Source: Daphnia pulex
Lineage: Eukaryota > Arthropoda > Branchiopoda > Diplostraca > Daphniidae
Reading direction: 5' to 3'
Length of the DNA: 64,000 nt
Assembly: GCF_021134715.1 (NCBI RefSeq)
Contig: NC_060021.1
Location: 11,130,501 to 11,194,500, forward strand
Shown here: positions 12,530 through 25,184 of the stretch, in pieces
Layout: each line of letters opens with the position of its first letter
Numbering within the stretch: position 1 is the first letter of the stretch
Translations under genes and position numbers: made by a program
The notes under the pieces: model-generated
The model's database searches: none
Told to the model about the DNA's origin: nothing
Seen by the model: only the letters and a program-made list of their open reading frames with translations

Positions 12530-13762
12530 TTAATTGCTGCTCATAACATAAGTTTCTAGAAATCCTGTTAAAGAACTTTGAATCTGAAACCAACATCTAC
12601 TTGTTAAATTCTCTAATATGACCTCGCCGTTATTGCTTTTATCACCGTCATCGTCTAATCGACCAATCCCTGAAATATCTAAGAATGAGCTATCTTTTTC
12701 AGAAATTATACGATTTGCAGGAGCAGGCGAAGAGAAGACAAGACGGCGGCTAACGGTTCGGTGAGAGTCATCATCTACTGGGTATTCATCATACCCGTTA
12801 TCGTGATAATTGTTTGAAAATGGATTCAAAGAAATTTGGCTTTTAGGGGGCAGAATACGTAAGGTAATTTGAGGCACTCTGGTGGAAGGTTTAAAGTTTA
12901 AACGCGGTATACAGTCAGTTGGAGCTAAAGAAACGGTTTGGCAAAGAACATGCAAATTGGAGGGTCTTACTGCTTGAAGAATAGGAAACAAATTTTCAGT
13001 AGTCACCAAAAACCTAATTTAAATAAAAAACAAAAAATTTATAAAACCATTTAGGAAATCATTCAAATGATGTAGAACAAATTATAGTCATCATGTGAAT
13101 GTAACTACCTAAAGAAATTTGCCAAGTTTTTTTGGAAATCCTTTCTGTCATTGGAGGTTCTTTTGCAAGATTTTTTGGAAGGCCACTGCGACCAGTCAAG
13201 GATAAAAATTTCCTTTTGATTAAATATGGAAGTACCCAGAATTATGGCAACTTGTTCACTTTGTGCTTCAAAGCAATGTGTGATCCCCTAATAGGAAAAG
13301 AAAAATAGAAACTATAATCATTATACAACAATAAGGGAGATTCATTTGAGTAATACCGCACAAAGATCATCTAAGCTTTTTTGAAAATTTTCTGCTTTCT
13401 TCACAAATTGCATCTGTTTGCGCTTTATCTTGATGTCAGCAGCTTTTTCCTTTGCAGTCTACGAAAAAGATCAACTAGAAATTGTAATTATAAAACGTAA
13501 AATGTTCACGGTGTAATACTTAATCATAATGTTATACCTTCAAAACTTTACAATCTTTGTCAAGATCAACTTGAGCTAAAGTTGACAGTTTCTGCAGTTG
13601 AGGATATGGCACTGGTATCTGTCCCTTTTGAACACACAAGAATTTGATGAATTCAATAGTCAGTTGAGAATTATCCGCCCAAGCAATGTCGTAGTTTAGG
13701 GTAATGTCAAAAAATAAAGGGGCCATCTTCCTCTTAAACATGCCTCGAGAGTGAAGCGACAT
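12530..13762 (-). CDS. MAD2L1BP: MAD2L1-binding protein (p31comet), 4 exons
   Basis: p31comet binds closed Mad2 and, with the ATPase TRIP13, disassembles checkpoint complexes to silence the spindle assembly checkpoint. Exons (minus strand): 13762-13538, 13458-13357, 13287-13109 and 13013-12530; 990 nt, 329 residues, somewhat longer than the 274 of the human protein. Diagnostic blocks are the N-terminal EFIKFLCVQKGQIPVPYPQL (family form: kh..y.r.QlPlPYeqL), the central VAIILGTSIFNQKEIFILD, the RPKLNYR-like PRLNFKPSTRVP, and the C-terminal WFQIQSSLTGFLE that matches the family ending WFQ-x-G-F. An acidic, probably disordered insert lies between the last two. Convergent with the F-box gene, with 107 bp between stops. 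Assignment rests on these motifs; overall identity to vertebrate proteins looks low. Confidence 0.85.
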
Positions 13763-14799
13763 AGTAAAATTTTTACGAAAGAGGCGAAGTTTTCTTTTCA
13801 GAAGAATGGTTAAAAAGAAAAGTTAAACTGACAGATAGCGTTCAAAACTTCAAATAAACAACATATCCGTAGTTGCCGGATCACGAACAAACATTGCTGC
13901 AGGCGTGTTACCCTACACCCATTAAGGCCTTAAGGTTAATGGCTCTGCTACACAGTTCAATTCATATTACATCTTCTGAAAATGATTTCAATTAATCTGA
14001 ACAGTGGAAAAGTGAAGAAATGTGTAATTGAGACCATTGAAAGTTTCTTTTTCAACAAAGCGGTAAGCAACTATTGTAGAAAAAAAAACCAGATCAACGA
14101 TGCGGTTTTCGTGACTTTCATTTGCGGGTTTTAGGCCCATTAATTAGAATAGAATAACGGATTTCACAAAACTGACGACGAGATATTGGTTAACTTGAAA
14201 TCAAGATAAATATAAGTATTGATATGAATTGAATAAAGGTCTTGTATTCACGAATTTAGATAGGCCAATTATAGGCACTAAAACGTTTAGTTGGTTTTCC
14301 TGAAGAAATTTTATTATCAGTATATTTATCTTGAATAAGCAATCGTTTCCTTTCTTGAGAAATGTACAGCGGGTGGTGCATGCACAATAAAATTAAATGG
14401 AAACTTAGAAAGCGACCTTCAAAACATCCTGTGAATATTTGGTCAAGAAACAATTAATCAAGAGTCGTAATACAATCAGGTTTTCTCATTAATAACGAAA
14501 TCAAGTGGATCGAAAGAACATATCGGAACATTCGAAAATCAAGGTTAGCAATAAAGGGAAAGTGGTATCGTCGTGCAGATTGGACGTCGCGATGGTTATG
14601 AAATTTTGCAAAAGGTATATCCCCGAGGTATAATTTAGAACTGTGATGCCGAATGTGAGTTCATATTTCAAAGAATCTTTGTAAAAAAAAAAGTGCGCAC
14701 TTTCTGAGAGAATGAGTCAATCGCTTTAAATAGGATGGCAGTTAACTAAAGTCGTTCAAAACTCAAAAAAGATGGGTGGATGATTCGACCATTAGGTAT
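13763..14799. other. Intergenic: p31comet promoter and probable ADAR 3' UTR
   Basis: The gap lies between two minus-strand genes. The part nearest 14800 is probably the ADAR 3' UTR; TTTATT at 14310-14315 (AATAAA on minus) is a candidate end signal about 485 nt past the ADAR stop. The part nearest 13763 should hold the p31comet promoter. I see no further gene. Confidence 0.4.
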
Positions 14800-17147
14800 T
14801 CAAAAGCCCAGTGGACTTGGTGCACGATCCAAGTCGTCAGAAGGCTGGCTACCATCAAAAGGAACTTCGAAGCTATCTTGTTCCAGTGGCTTTTTAACCC
14901 ACTGTCCCAGTCTAGCGATCATAAAGGACGACTGGAGCATTTCTTTCGCTATTCCAAACGCTTGAGCTGCTTTTTTAAGGCTGTTGTAACTAACGTTGCC
15001 ATTTCTAACGTGCCTTTGCACTAGAGACTTGTACTCGAGATTGGTTGTAGCGAGGGCCATGAAGCGGAAGAAAAAATGCCTCTTGGACAGTCGAGATGGC
15101 GTCCCATCCAATAATTTGCCTGCAATTAGCATTTCACAAATGAAGTTTCGAATTAAGAAGATGAATTTAAAAAAAACAAGATCTGTACCTTTGCTGATTT
15201 CAACGATTTCATGTTCCGGCCATCCGTTGATCCAAATGATGCTGTTCTTGGGAGATTTGGCTGGTAAGCGGTCCGGTGGGGTGGTAATCGTCGACAAAAC
15301 AGGCCGGGAAAAGATGAACGGCGATGGAAGACCCTGATTTGATACAATTAATTTATAAACTGTGACATTAATTCGCGAAACCAAATAATAATAATACCTG
15401 TAGATGTTCAATCCTGCCAATGAGGGCCCTTCGTAAATGAACCTGGTGAAACAGGCTGCCTACCACAATTGTATGGAAGTAGATCGGGTCAATTAGGTTG
15501 GAGAGTAAAGATCCTTGAATACCCACAACATTCCATCGGGCGAGTTTATCAGAGCAAGACATGGTCAATAGTCGCTCGCCCTGAAGGATGCCGTCCCACG
15601 TCTGAATGGCACACTCATTCACCGGCACAGTACCTATCGACCATTAACATTTATCATTTTTGCATGAAATAAAAAATAATATTTAAATTAGTCAAACCTT
15701 CTCCTGATTCGATTTTGGTTCGAAGAGCTCCTCTTCCTTGTCGATTGGGATGGAGATCTTCGAGAGGTGAGGCAAGTGACTCGTTAAGTGTGAAAATACG
15801 AGCGTCTCCACAAGGTGCGGAGCTCACGTATAAGTGAAACAGAACATCGCTCTTCAGTTTCAAGTTTTGACTGCCGCTTGGAGACTCAAAAATCGAATCG
15901 GACGGATTGGAATTGAATATGTTCAACTGGTCGTAGAGGTAACTGACTAAACCTCTTCGGGCCAACACCTCAGCGTGGCAATCGTTTAGGGCTTCTCCCT
16001 CCATACTCAGTTGGCCACCGTTGATGCTGAAAATTAAAAATTGAATTGAAAATTGAAAAATTGAAAATTGCTGAAAAAATGAAAATTACCACTTGCTCCC
16101 GGTAGTGACGCATATAACCGTGGCCCCATCTGATGTCGGCCCTTGGGTCATGACAACTCCAGCTAAAACTTTGTAGCGTGATAAACTTTGCTGCTCGTTT
16201 TTCATCATTTCGAGGTACGTGCTCTCAATTTGTCTAGAAAAAAAAATAAATACATTGATCAAATTCCAACTGTTCCTTATCAAATGGGGCGTAAGGTTTA
16301 CCTTGCTATAAAATCTCCAAATTCAGCCTCGGTGGGTTTTTCAGATGATGTGGCCGCTGAGGGTGGTTTGGGTGGGTTGGTGCGCTCCAAGCCAAACGCC
16401 TTCTGTAGGGCGGCTTGTGCAGCCTCGTTCTTGGCTTGTTTCTTACTTGAACCAGTTCCCTCAAAGGGCTGATCCCCAATGACAACTTGAATAATAAAAA
16501 CGAAAAATGATTACCACAAAAAAACAGAAACAAATTTCAAATCAATTACCTCGTGCAGTGTAAATTGGCAAATGAGGACTTCCTTCCTCCTTGACTATTT
16601 CAATTTTGATCCCAGGTTTCAGACGGTTGAGGTAGAAAACAGGATTGTTCTTGGCTTGTTCAGCGTTGCTCACAGATGCCATGGGCAATGCTTTCACTTT
16701 ATCAGTGACAGCTGTTTCAAAAGAATAAAAGTCTTCAGAGCTGCAAACAACCTCTGAGAGATCTTTGCTAAAGTCTTCAGCTTCACCCATAATTTCTTCC
16801 ATCAGAGGGGCTTTGACACTGGGATCTTTCAGCTGAACCGAGCAGAGGAGGATCATTTGTGCGACTTTCGCCTTGGCTTTCTTCTTGGTTGTGTCTTCGG
16901 CACTGTAGGTCTTGCCATTTAAAGTGACAGATGCAGCATAAATTCTGGCATGAGGTGGTCCAGATGCTGCAATGTCGTAGACGATATTCGGTTTGATTTC
17001 ATTCAAAACCATTACGGGATTTTTTTGGCCAACGGCCACAGGTTCAGTATTCTTCTTTCGTTTCTTCTTTGGTGGGCCATCATCGTGTTTACTAGTCATC
17101 TTTGTGCTGCTCCACGGTCTCGATACTCCAGTCGTTACTACTTCCAT
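14800..17147 (-). CDS. Adar: ADAR, dsRNA-specific adenosine deaminase (ADAR2-type), 7 exons
   Basis: Converts adenosine to inosine in double-stranded RNA, in the nucleus. Exons (minus strand): 17147-16550, 16485-16302, 16233-16090, 16026-15698, 15633-15398, 15333-15189 and 15119-14800; 1956 nt, 651 residues. A basic PPKKKRKKN nuclear signal (residues 25-33) precedes two dsRNA-binding domains, about 43-105 and 167-232, each starting NPV..LN..KP and ending in the RNA-contact helix ([12 protein letters not shown] and [13 protein letters not shown]). The deaminase domain has the zinc and catalytic motif CHAE (His326, proton-shuttle Glu328) and zinc ligands Cys381 (SSAPCGD) and Cys445 ([14 protein letters not shown]). 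The layout of two dsRBDs and one deaminase domain matches insect Adar and vertebrate ADARB1, not ADAR1: no Z-DNA-binding domain is present. All key residues are intact, so the enzyme should be active. A second Met at residue 17 could serve as an alternative start. Confidence 0.96.
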
Positions 17148-18507
17148 TCAAAATCTTGACAATACGACTTGGAAATGAATTCTATCAATATTAAAAAGCA
17201 GATCAAAAGGAGGACTTATAATTTTGTTAAAAGGTAAAGAAATCGGAGAACAACGAAACAAAAAGAAGTGTTTACGTATACACACACCAGTGATGGGACG
17301 ATGAGACTATACGTGCTGCGGAATAGTCCGCAAAGCTTTTCCAAGTCAATAAAAGACAATTCAAAATCCCACGATTTGCATCGCTTATCGATTCGCCATC
17401 TGCTTGATTCGCGGGAATAACGGGTTTTTCTTTCTTTTGTGTTGCATACTTTGGAGAATGATTAAATCGCCGATCGATAGAAATCAATCAAAATGTATTG
17501 ATTTTTGTAGCCATCTATTAGATAACTGACAAAGTTTTTCGGTGGTTGAACTTTGCCGACATTTCCGATCGTTCCTTATTACACACGGAGTATATTCTGG
17601 CCCCCATCGGATTGTGTGTCATTTATAATGCCAAAGACATATCAATGTTGCGTGATTACGCCAACGGGGCAAGTAGACATCTGTGCTGGGATCAAGTTTA
17701 TGATGAGTCGAGCGTGAGACAGATTGGCTTTCTTCCTCGGGCAATTCTCTGTGGCCAAGCCCAGCGGCGCCTTCAGCAGCTACAAGAGTCGAAAGGTCTC
17801 GTGGTATTGATTTACTTTTCTATCTTTTTTTAAAAAAATTATATCTCTCTGATTTGTTCTAATCGCTTCTTCTTATTTTTTAGAATTTAGTTCTTTTTGG
17901 TTGTTGTTCTAGCGGATGTGCTACGCGCCAGCTAATAATCAGCCTGGGTTCATCCTGCACACGGAAAAAAAGTTCCTTTTCTTCTCCTAAAAGTTGTTGT
18001 CTGTACATGACGCAACAGGATTGAGCAGCGACTCTTAAACGAAGGCCGACAGTCGATCTCACGAGTCCGACACCTCTTTTCTCCTGCCCGGATTTTATCG
18101 CCAACAACTTCCGCTCCGACTCCCGGATGCCAACTACAATATTTTATTCTCGATTTTTATCCCAATCAGTCGCAAACACAAATTCTCTCGATCCAAACAA
18201 CAAAAGTAATTAGCCTGTATAGTAAATTTTGCGTGTTGTCTAGTCGAGTCTACTATTTCCTATTGTTGTTGTTGTTGTTGGCCGTTTCGCATGTTCGCAC
18301 CGTTCGGCATTGAGTTCATCACGCAACGGTGATTACGATCCATCACTTTCAAGTTGGCTGGGACTTCCGATATGAAAATTTAGGTTGTTGAATATATATA
18401 AGCCACTACTATTATGTATGTACGTTTATTTCTATTAAAAAACGCCGGGACTCTTGCACCAGCACTGTTGCACCCAAAACAGCGGTCCACGTTCTCAGCT
18501 CAGCTGA

Positions 18508-18515
18508 TCACGTGA
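18508..18515. promoter_or_regulatory. Palindromic E-box TCACGTGA (CLEAR/USF/MITF type), copy 1
   Basis: Sequence context GATCACGTGATA. TCACGTGA is the core bound by bHLH-zip factors of the MITF/TFEB and USF families. Whether it acts on the SLC20A gene downstream or ADAR upstream is unknown. Confidence 0.35.
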
Positions 18516-19937
18516 TAGCGTCGAAATGATGGCAATCGCAATTTACCCTCCCGAAAAAAAAAGATAAAAAAAAGTTACAAGTGCGTCTGCAATTTACCTA
18601 CGTTACTTCCTTGACGATAATTATTAATGACGAGCATTAAAGAATGAGTAGCCGTTTCACCATCAGGGGACTGTAAACCGTTGGCAATTCCATAATTAAG
18701 ATAATTACTTTGAACCGATAAAATGTTGTTACAGTCATGATAACTTTGCGCGTAAAAATGTGTCGATTGAGCGTGTGGAAACCAAAAAAAGAAAAAAACG
18801 GTCGACCGCAGCGCGGCCACCGCATTCTCTTTCCAAGGTTATATGGCGCAAAGCAAACGAACGCAGCGGTGAAACAAAAATGAAGACTCACGCCCATTAT
18901 AGACTAGGATTTGACGTCCAAGTTGCTGCCGCTTGCCAATAGACAATACAGTACCTCGGCCTCATTTCGGCTCCGACGAATGCCGTGTCACGCAGCACTT
19001 GATCCGAAAAGCGGGTAAAATGAGAAGGACAGTCAATAGACTTGTCCTTTACGTGATGTTATATCCATCAAAATCATTAATGAAAAAGCAAGGAAAAATG
19101 CACCGTCTTTTTTTCAGAAAATCTTTGATCTTTGATAATTTACACGGAAAATTATCATTTTTTCCCGGCCAAGGGTATGGCCTAGAAAGATGGGCGTGAG
19201 GACATAACAACGACTATTCAGGAATGAGAATGAATATATCGACTTGTTTTGGGTTCCGTGAGTTGTGATAGCCAGAGCCATAAAAATTCATCATCACCAT
19301 TGAGACGAATAAAAGACGGATGATCTTGAAACCAGTTCCTCATTTGATTCCCCTTGGCCGGCAGTTTTACGGGTCAAGCTTCATTACAGTTTAGACAACA
19401 AATAAACCGGTTATCTTGGATGGATGGATTCACCTTGTAAGTAGCCGAGTATTTGGAAATTCCCGTCGTTTCGACTCTCATAAGGTGCTACATAGTCACC
19501 TGGAAAACCAAAAAATTATAAACAGGTAGGACGAGATCTACAGGCACCACAACAATATTTGGAAAGTCGCCCGTCAGTTTGGCGACAAAATAGCCGACTG
19601 CCAAGTAGTAGTAGTGCTGATTAGTACCGTCAGCTAATCAATGAGACTGTGATACACGATTGAGAGCAGACATGGGACGTAAGCGCAATCATTCCTCCCA
19701 TTAAGGAAGAGACGATAAAAACGGTCGAGTATGGAGCCCATTTTTCTTTCTTTCTTTCTTTCATGGCTGTGCCGTCGTCGTCCAACAGAGAAAAACTAGA
19801 CACCTTCTGAATGCGTAATTCAAAACCCCCTGGTTTTCTTTTTTACAATTCCCAGCATCGTCGTCGTTGTTCTCAACTACTTCGAATGCTGTTGGTCCGT
19901 TCAAGTGGTGGTGCAACGGTCCCTCGCGGCACTGGGA

Positions 19938-19945
19938 TCACGTGA
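19938..19945. promoter_or_regulatory. Palindromic E-box TCACGTGA, copy 2
   Basis: Context GGATCACGTGACCG, which fits the longer GTCACGTGAC CLEAR consensus on one half. It lies in a locally GC-rich stretch. Confidence 0.35.
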
Positions 19946-20499
19946 CCGCTTTCCGACCGCCTCTCCGGCCATCACCAAATGCCGCGCTCGTCAAGTTATG
20001 ACGATGAAAAAGCTAATAGAATATGCGAGTTTGTTTTAGGAATCTAAATAGCTTTTGTCTTAGAGGGAAAAATGATGACTAGCTGGTTGGTTTTTTTTCG
20101 TCACTTATTAATGCAAATGTTGACGATGACACGCGATCCCGTACCCCATCACGCGCTAGTACAAACTGCTTTCTAGAGGACGTTGAAAAAATCACGAGGA
20201 ATGCGTGATTTCACCATTCGAATCTAAACACGTTAATGTTCGTGTTATATATATAGAGAGCGCGTGAGGAAAGAAAAATCCCAGTGATGAATCTTGCACG
20301 GATCAATCAACATCGATCCTACTTTCCCCCAGCCTAGAAATCTCATCCATCTTTTTTTTAACCTTTTCTTTTCTTGAGAAAAAGTTTGCATGGAAACAAG
20401 TTAAGATCGCGCAAAACTTTATCCTACCCAAAAACGTCTCCTGGAGCATATTGCGAGAGTTGAAAAACTTTGGCGGAGAACGAACGAACGAGGGCGGGT

Positions 20500-20509
20500 G
20501 TATAAGAGG
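20500..20509 (+). promoter_or_regulatory. Candidate core promoter TATA element, copy 1
   Basis: GTATAAGAGG just downstream of a GC box (GGGCGGG). The same 10-mer recurs at 20893-20902. Either could set transcription starts for the SLC20A leader. Inference from motif only. Confidence 0.3.
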
Positions 20510-20892
20510 TTCGACGTTGCCAGATTTCTTTGCTCCCATCGCCTAAATGGCAAAATGGCAAAAAGATCAAAAACCCAAAAGGGAACTGAACTGACGCACC
20601 ACCGATGGCGTCAACAGTCCTAATCCCGAAAGAAGAATTAACAAAAAAGCAAATAAAAGAAGAAGCATCGGCGTCGGCGCGTTCGTGAGCGGCGAACGTA
20701 CGCACGCTCTTTTCAATGTACAAGAAAAAGTTTAAAAAAAAAAGTCACAGGAAAAGAAGAAAGAGGAGGGGAAGGATAGACGAATGAGCTTGATTTTACT
20801 GGTTGGTTTGGCGGCGCTACAAGCTCCACCCCCTCCTCTCACGACGTCACGTTCTTCCGTCGTTCCGTCGTTCTGCCCGTGCGCGTAGACAC

Positions 20893-21205
20893 GTATAAGA
20901 GGAGGTGGCCGGTACGGTTCGATCGTCGTTCGTACCACGCGGTCCTTCTCGTTCGCTTCTCTCCTCTCACTTCCCAACCTTTTTTTTCTTTCCCGTTCAT
21001 TCAAAATTCTTATTCACGTTTTCTTTATTTTTCTAAAAAATTTGTTGTTGCGACAAATTGCGGGTACGTTGATCCGGAATTTGTTGTTTTTTGGAGTCTT
21101 GTTTTCATCACTGGCCGATCCCGACCGACCGACCGACCCGAGCGGCGACAATTTGGTTCACGCGTACCTTCGAGTTTCTTTGTTCTCGGTGGAGTTGATT
21201 TGCAG
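20893..21205 (+). promoter_or_regulatory. Candidate promoter and non-coding first exon of the SLC20A gene
   Basis: A second GTATAAGAGG at 20893 is followed about 300 nt later by a strong splice donor, TTTGCAG|GTGAGTTTC, with the exon end at 21205. A matching acceptor, CATTCATCAG preceded by a pyrimidine tract, lies at 25030, in the leader of the phosphate transporter, whose ATG is at 25185. This would make a 3.8 kb leader intron. The region before it also has CpG-rich sequence and a CRE-like ACGTCA near 20844. No transcript data support this, so it is a prediction. Confidence 0.35.
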
Positions 21206-24200
21206 GTGAGTTTCGACACCCGTGTGACATTCCTTGTTAACTTTTTCCTCCAGGTTGTGTGCTTCTATCACGGCTGCAGTGCTTAAAACAGAAATGTGGC
21301 TGGCTGGTTAGGGTCCACGCGCGCCGTCTACACGCACACGAGGGGTTCCATTTATTGATCGCCACGACCACGCCTCTGGGTTTTACGCCGCCAGTTGTTT
21401 CTTTTTCTTCACGTTCTAACGGGAATAAGAATACAAATTTTTAAAAAAGTAATAGTTTAGGGGTTGTCATTTGCCTAGAAACAGTTCGAATGAGGGTCGT
21501 CTGTATACTAGGTCTGTAATTGCTCGTTAGCCAGGCCGCGTGAATCACGTCTTCAACGCGCAAAAGCCAAAAAAGAGCGAGGGAGCTAGCTGATCCTTTG
21601 CCGAGTGTTGGGCGCCTCAATCACGTGACAGACGAGCAACGCAGTGTACTATTTGGTGGTGGTGGTAGTTGTAGTTGTGTAGTAGTATAGTAGTGGCACT
21701 GCTTGTAACTTGGGTGGGGGTGGTTAAAATAGCCGGCGTTGGTAACTTTTGGCCGGCGACGTCTGGTGAGGAGAAACTAAACCGTTGGCGCCGGTCCAAA
21801 AAATTACTTTTTCTATAAGAGAAAACGGGAATAAAATAAAAAAATTATTTTCGTTCAATTTCAAATTTAAAAAAACAAAAAAGCAAGTCGCCAAAAATCA
21901 AGAAATCGCAGACGACGACACGAAATCCTGTTTTGGTGGGTGGATAAAAGCTCTAATATGTATCTCATTTTTTTTTTCTATATGTTATCAATCGTCTTGT
22001 TTTACCTAGTAATCTTAATCGATGCACACACTCGACGAACTCTGCCAAGTGTCTCGTGTTTCAGACATTTTCTCTTTTTCCAATTTAAAATGAAAGCCAC
22101 AGGCGCACACAACAACAGTCCTTGGCGTCTGTTATTTATTCAGCTGCAAATGTTGTTTTTTCTTTCACGACTAGTGAAATTGAATATTTTTTTGACGTAG
22201 AGAAATTATTATTTCGTATTTATTCAACTGTCACGTTCATCGAACCCCAAGTAAAAGTGAACATTTTTCTCGGGACTAGGGCGAAACCGCATTTTTAGGT
22301 TTCGGGACAAGGTAAAAAGGGAGGGAGATTATCATCGATACTTAACTGATTGCGTGTGACGTCAATACTAGTAGTATTACCTCGTGGTTCATCCCGCTGA
22401 ACCGGATCCTAATTATAGACGTTGTCGTCCCCCTTCGTTACCAAGCGTCGTCTGCTGCTGGGCCCATGATATTCCTGAGCCCATTACCGCATTTCTTTCA
22501 CTGAAAAACTGGGTCCCCTTTCATTTTTGTTGTTTCTCTCTCTCTTGTGAGATGTTCTGGCTATTCAGGTCACGACAAAAATTCCAGTAAACAACCAGTA
22601 CCGTTATCACTTTCAATCAAATTTAATACATACGGATACACGACACCGGGCCGGGACGAAGGTTACGTGACACTTCCGCCATGTTCTTTTTCCATGTCCT
22701 GTCGTCCTCAAAAAAAATAATTTTGTAGATTTCCATCATCAAACCCTCATTTTACATGAGCAAATAAGATTGATTGCCTTTTAAGAAAAAAAGGATCGCT
22801 TTGAGTCATAAAGCCGTCGTTATTGTGAAACACTATAATCAAGATATGTACCCATAAAAAGCTCTCGTTGAAGCAGCGAAGGACGTGCTGGGTTGATTCC
22901 AAGTTCGAAAAAAGAAGTTTTTTCCTAGAATTTCATAAAATAAATTAACGTGTTTTTTCTATCCATTTGAATATATTTGTGTATACATATACATACGTAG
23001 CACGTCGTTATTAATAGTCGTATAGTCATGGGGGCGTTTATTTGCCTTTTTCCCTCGGGTCAACTCTACTGAAAATGTAATTAAAAGAATAGAGGGAGGA
23101 CAACAAACAGCTAAACCCAAACCGGTCAAGGACAATGGTGCGCACTGTCGCTATCCCAACATTTAGCTGTCATGATGCATCTGACAAGATTGATAATCAT
23201 CATTAGACCATACAAGTATTTTTTAAACAAAAATCCTGTGCCATTTTATGAGAGGTTTTCACAACTTGAGTATCTTCAGCAGCAATCAACTTTGCGCGTG
23301 ATCGCCACGAAAATATATAAATCTTGTTTGATGTAATTTTTTTTTTAAAAGATAGCCATTGATTTACGGACCGAATTTCCATAAATGGGCGGGCGGCTTT
23401 CATCCTGATCAGTTCAACAACATTTAAAAAAAGAAATAACGTTTTATGGTAATGATTTGTTATTAGAATAAAATGAAAATAAATTTAAAAAAAAGGGGGA
23501 TAGTATATACCCAATGAGCAGACGAAGGAAGGAAGGAGGAACCAGTTTTCGACCTTGGATGTCGGCCATAATTCTCTTCTTTTGCGTGTTATAAGGTGAA
23601 ACTACCCAAAGGGGATCCCAAACTCTTCTCGTCTCGCCCCCCAACCGATTCCGAATGACATAAAAGAAAAAAACAAACCTTGACATTCTTACGCCACGAC
23701 AAAAGGTGTCGCGCTAGTTCCACGCCATGGGATTTTGTCTATTCCTAGTTCCGTTTCGGCGATGGCATCTGTCGGTCCATGTTATATATGTACTATATAG
23801 AGTTGAGCTGGCCTTCCTCCTTTCAGTCCTCAAGGAGAACAAAAAGTTGTTGTTATTTAGTTCAGTCAGAAGGACAAGTGAAATTACATGTCAGAATTTT
23901 CTCAAGCGTGCGTGAATTTGTCTGGGAGACTCGTCGCGGATAACTTCTAGACGCTGAGGTAATTTTCTTCCGTCATCCGTTTCCGCGGCGGAAAATGGGA
24001 GCCATTTCCTACGAATTGACACAGTCTGAAATAGAAACGTTAACAAGATTTTCCCATCAGGAGATAAATGGATTCGTTTCGCACGAGATTATTCAGGTTT
24101 CCAACCTCGACGTGTTGTTCCTATTCCCAAGATCCCCAATCATTCCTCCGACTTGTTATATGATGATACACAACAACCGACTAAATCCAGATTTCTTTTT

Positions 24201-25030
24201 CTTTTCGATACTCACAGGAACGGATCGTATTGCTCAACAACCAGAACCCAAGGACAATTAGACGAAACATCGAGACGGGCTACTCCTTTTCTCCTTGTTT
24301 TTGCTGAGCTTTGCTGAATTCCACCGGCCATCCATCCGAGACCTGCTGGTTGCAACTCCTCCGAGACCCCGTGGGGTGTTTCTGAAAGAGAGAGAGAGGA
24401 TTCGTCTTATCTTTTGTCCAAGACAATATAATACAAAAAAAAAGGAAAGGGAGACAACAACATCCTGCCGTGGAGCCGCTTACCCAAACCACCGTTGTTC
24501 TGAACCCGCCATGGGTTTGCTGATTTGGCCGTTGAATCCAGTTGTTGAACCGCGACTCCTACCGACGAGCGATCCTACCCTGCTCCGCATCAGTCGTGTT
24601 TCTACATCCTCCAGCACATTTACTTATTCACTAAACACCACTCTACCGTCCGCTTCCGCCACAGTCCTGTTATTTGTTTCACCCACGACCACCACTTCGT
24701 AGTCAATCGCGCCATCTGTTGACACAATCCAGTCGGCAGTTTTGTTTTCGGTTCCCTTTTGTATTTACTTGGTTCTTTTGGAAAAACCAGAGTTTATCCC
24801 CCAAGCAGCCAGCCACCCTTTGAGAACAAGGGAATCGTTCTCTCTCTCAGAGGAAAAGAGATAAAAGAGATAAAAGAAGAAGAAGAACCTTCTTGAAGTA
24901 ATACAGCCGATCCGGTAGAAACCAGATCTTCTAGGTATCAACTATTCCTACATTAGGGATAGAAAAAGAAGAAAAATATTTGGACTTTGAGAAGTTTAAA
25001 TCCTCCTTTTTTGCTCACCCCATTCATCAG
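21206..25030. other. Probable SLC20A leader intron or intergenic DNA
   Basis: No coding gene is supported. It contains a third TCACGTGA box at 21621-21628, a (GGT/AGT)-rich stretch at 21654-21722, AT-rich DNA at 22700-23100, and short frames with no recognisable product. Interpretation as one intron depends on the donor at 21206 and acceptor at 25030. Confidence 0.35.
21621..21628. promoter_or_regulatory. Palindromic E-box TCACGTGA, copy 3
   Basis: Context CAATCACGTGACAG, the closest of the three to a full CLEAR/M-box site. It sits about 415 nt inside the predicted leader intron of the SLC20A gene. Confidence 0.4.
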
Positions 25031-25184
25031 TTGACGTTGGGAAACGCTCCTTGACGAATATCCTTTGACGAAAGAAGGAGACGAGCGCTGTGATAGTTGA
25101 AGAAGGAACAAGATTCAACTTGTTTTTAAAAACGAATTGTGATTAAACCTTTTGAAAAGGAAGGATAAAAAGTTGATCAAGAAA

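Larger units (their letters stand above)
17148..20490. other. Intergenic, no supported coding gene
   Basis: ADAR's promoter should lie just right of 17147. A frame without an ATG at 17546-17833 (plus) reads as plausible protein but matches nothing I recognise. The rest holds short T/A tracts, a (TTG)n run near 18262-18280 and scattered stop codons in all frames. Two palindromic TCACGTGA boxes occur here and are listed separately. Confidence 0.4.

Noticed and set aside
20721..21004. Arg/Glu-rich minus-strand frame 20732-21004
   Set aside because: Low-complexity product from purine/pyrimidine-biased promoter DNA; no splice or homology support.
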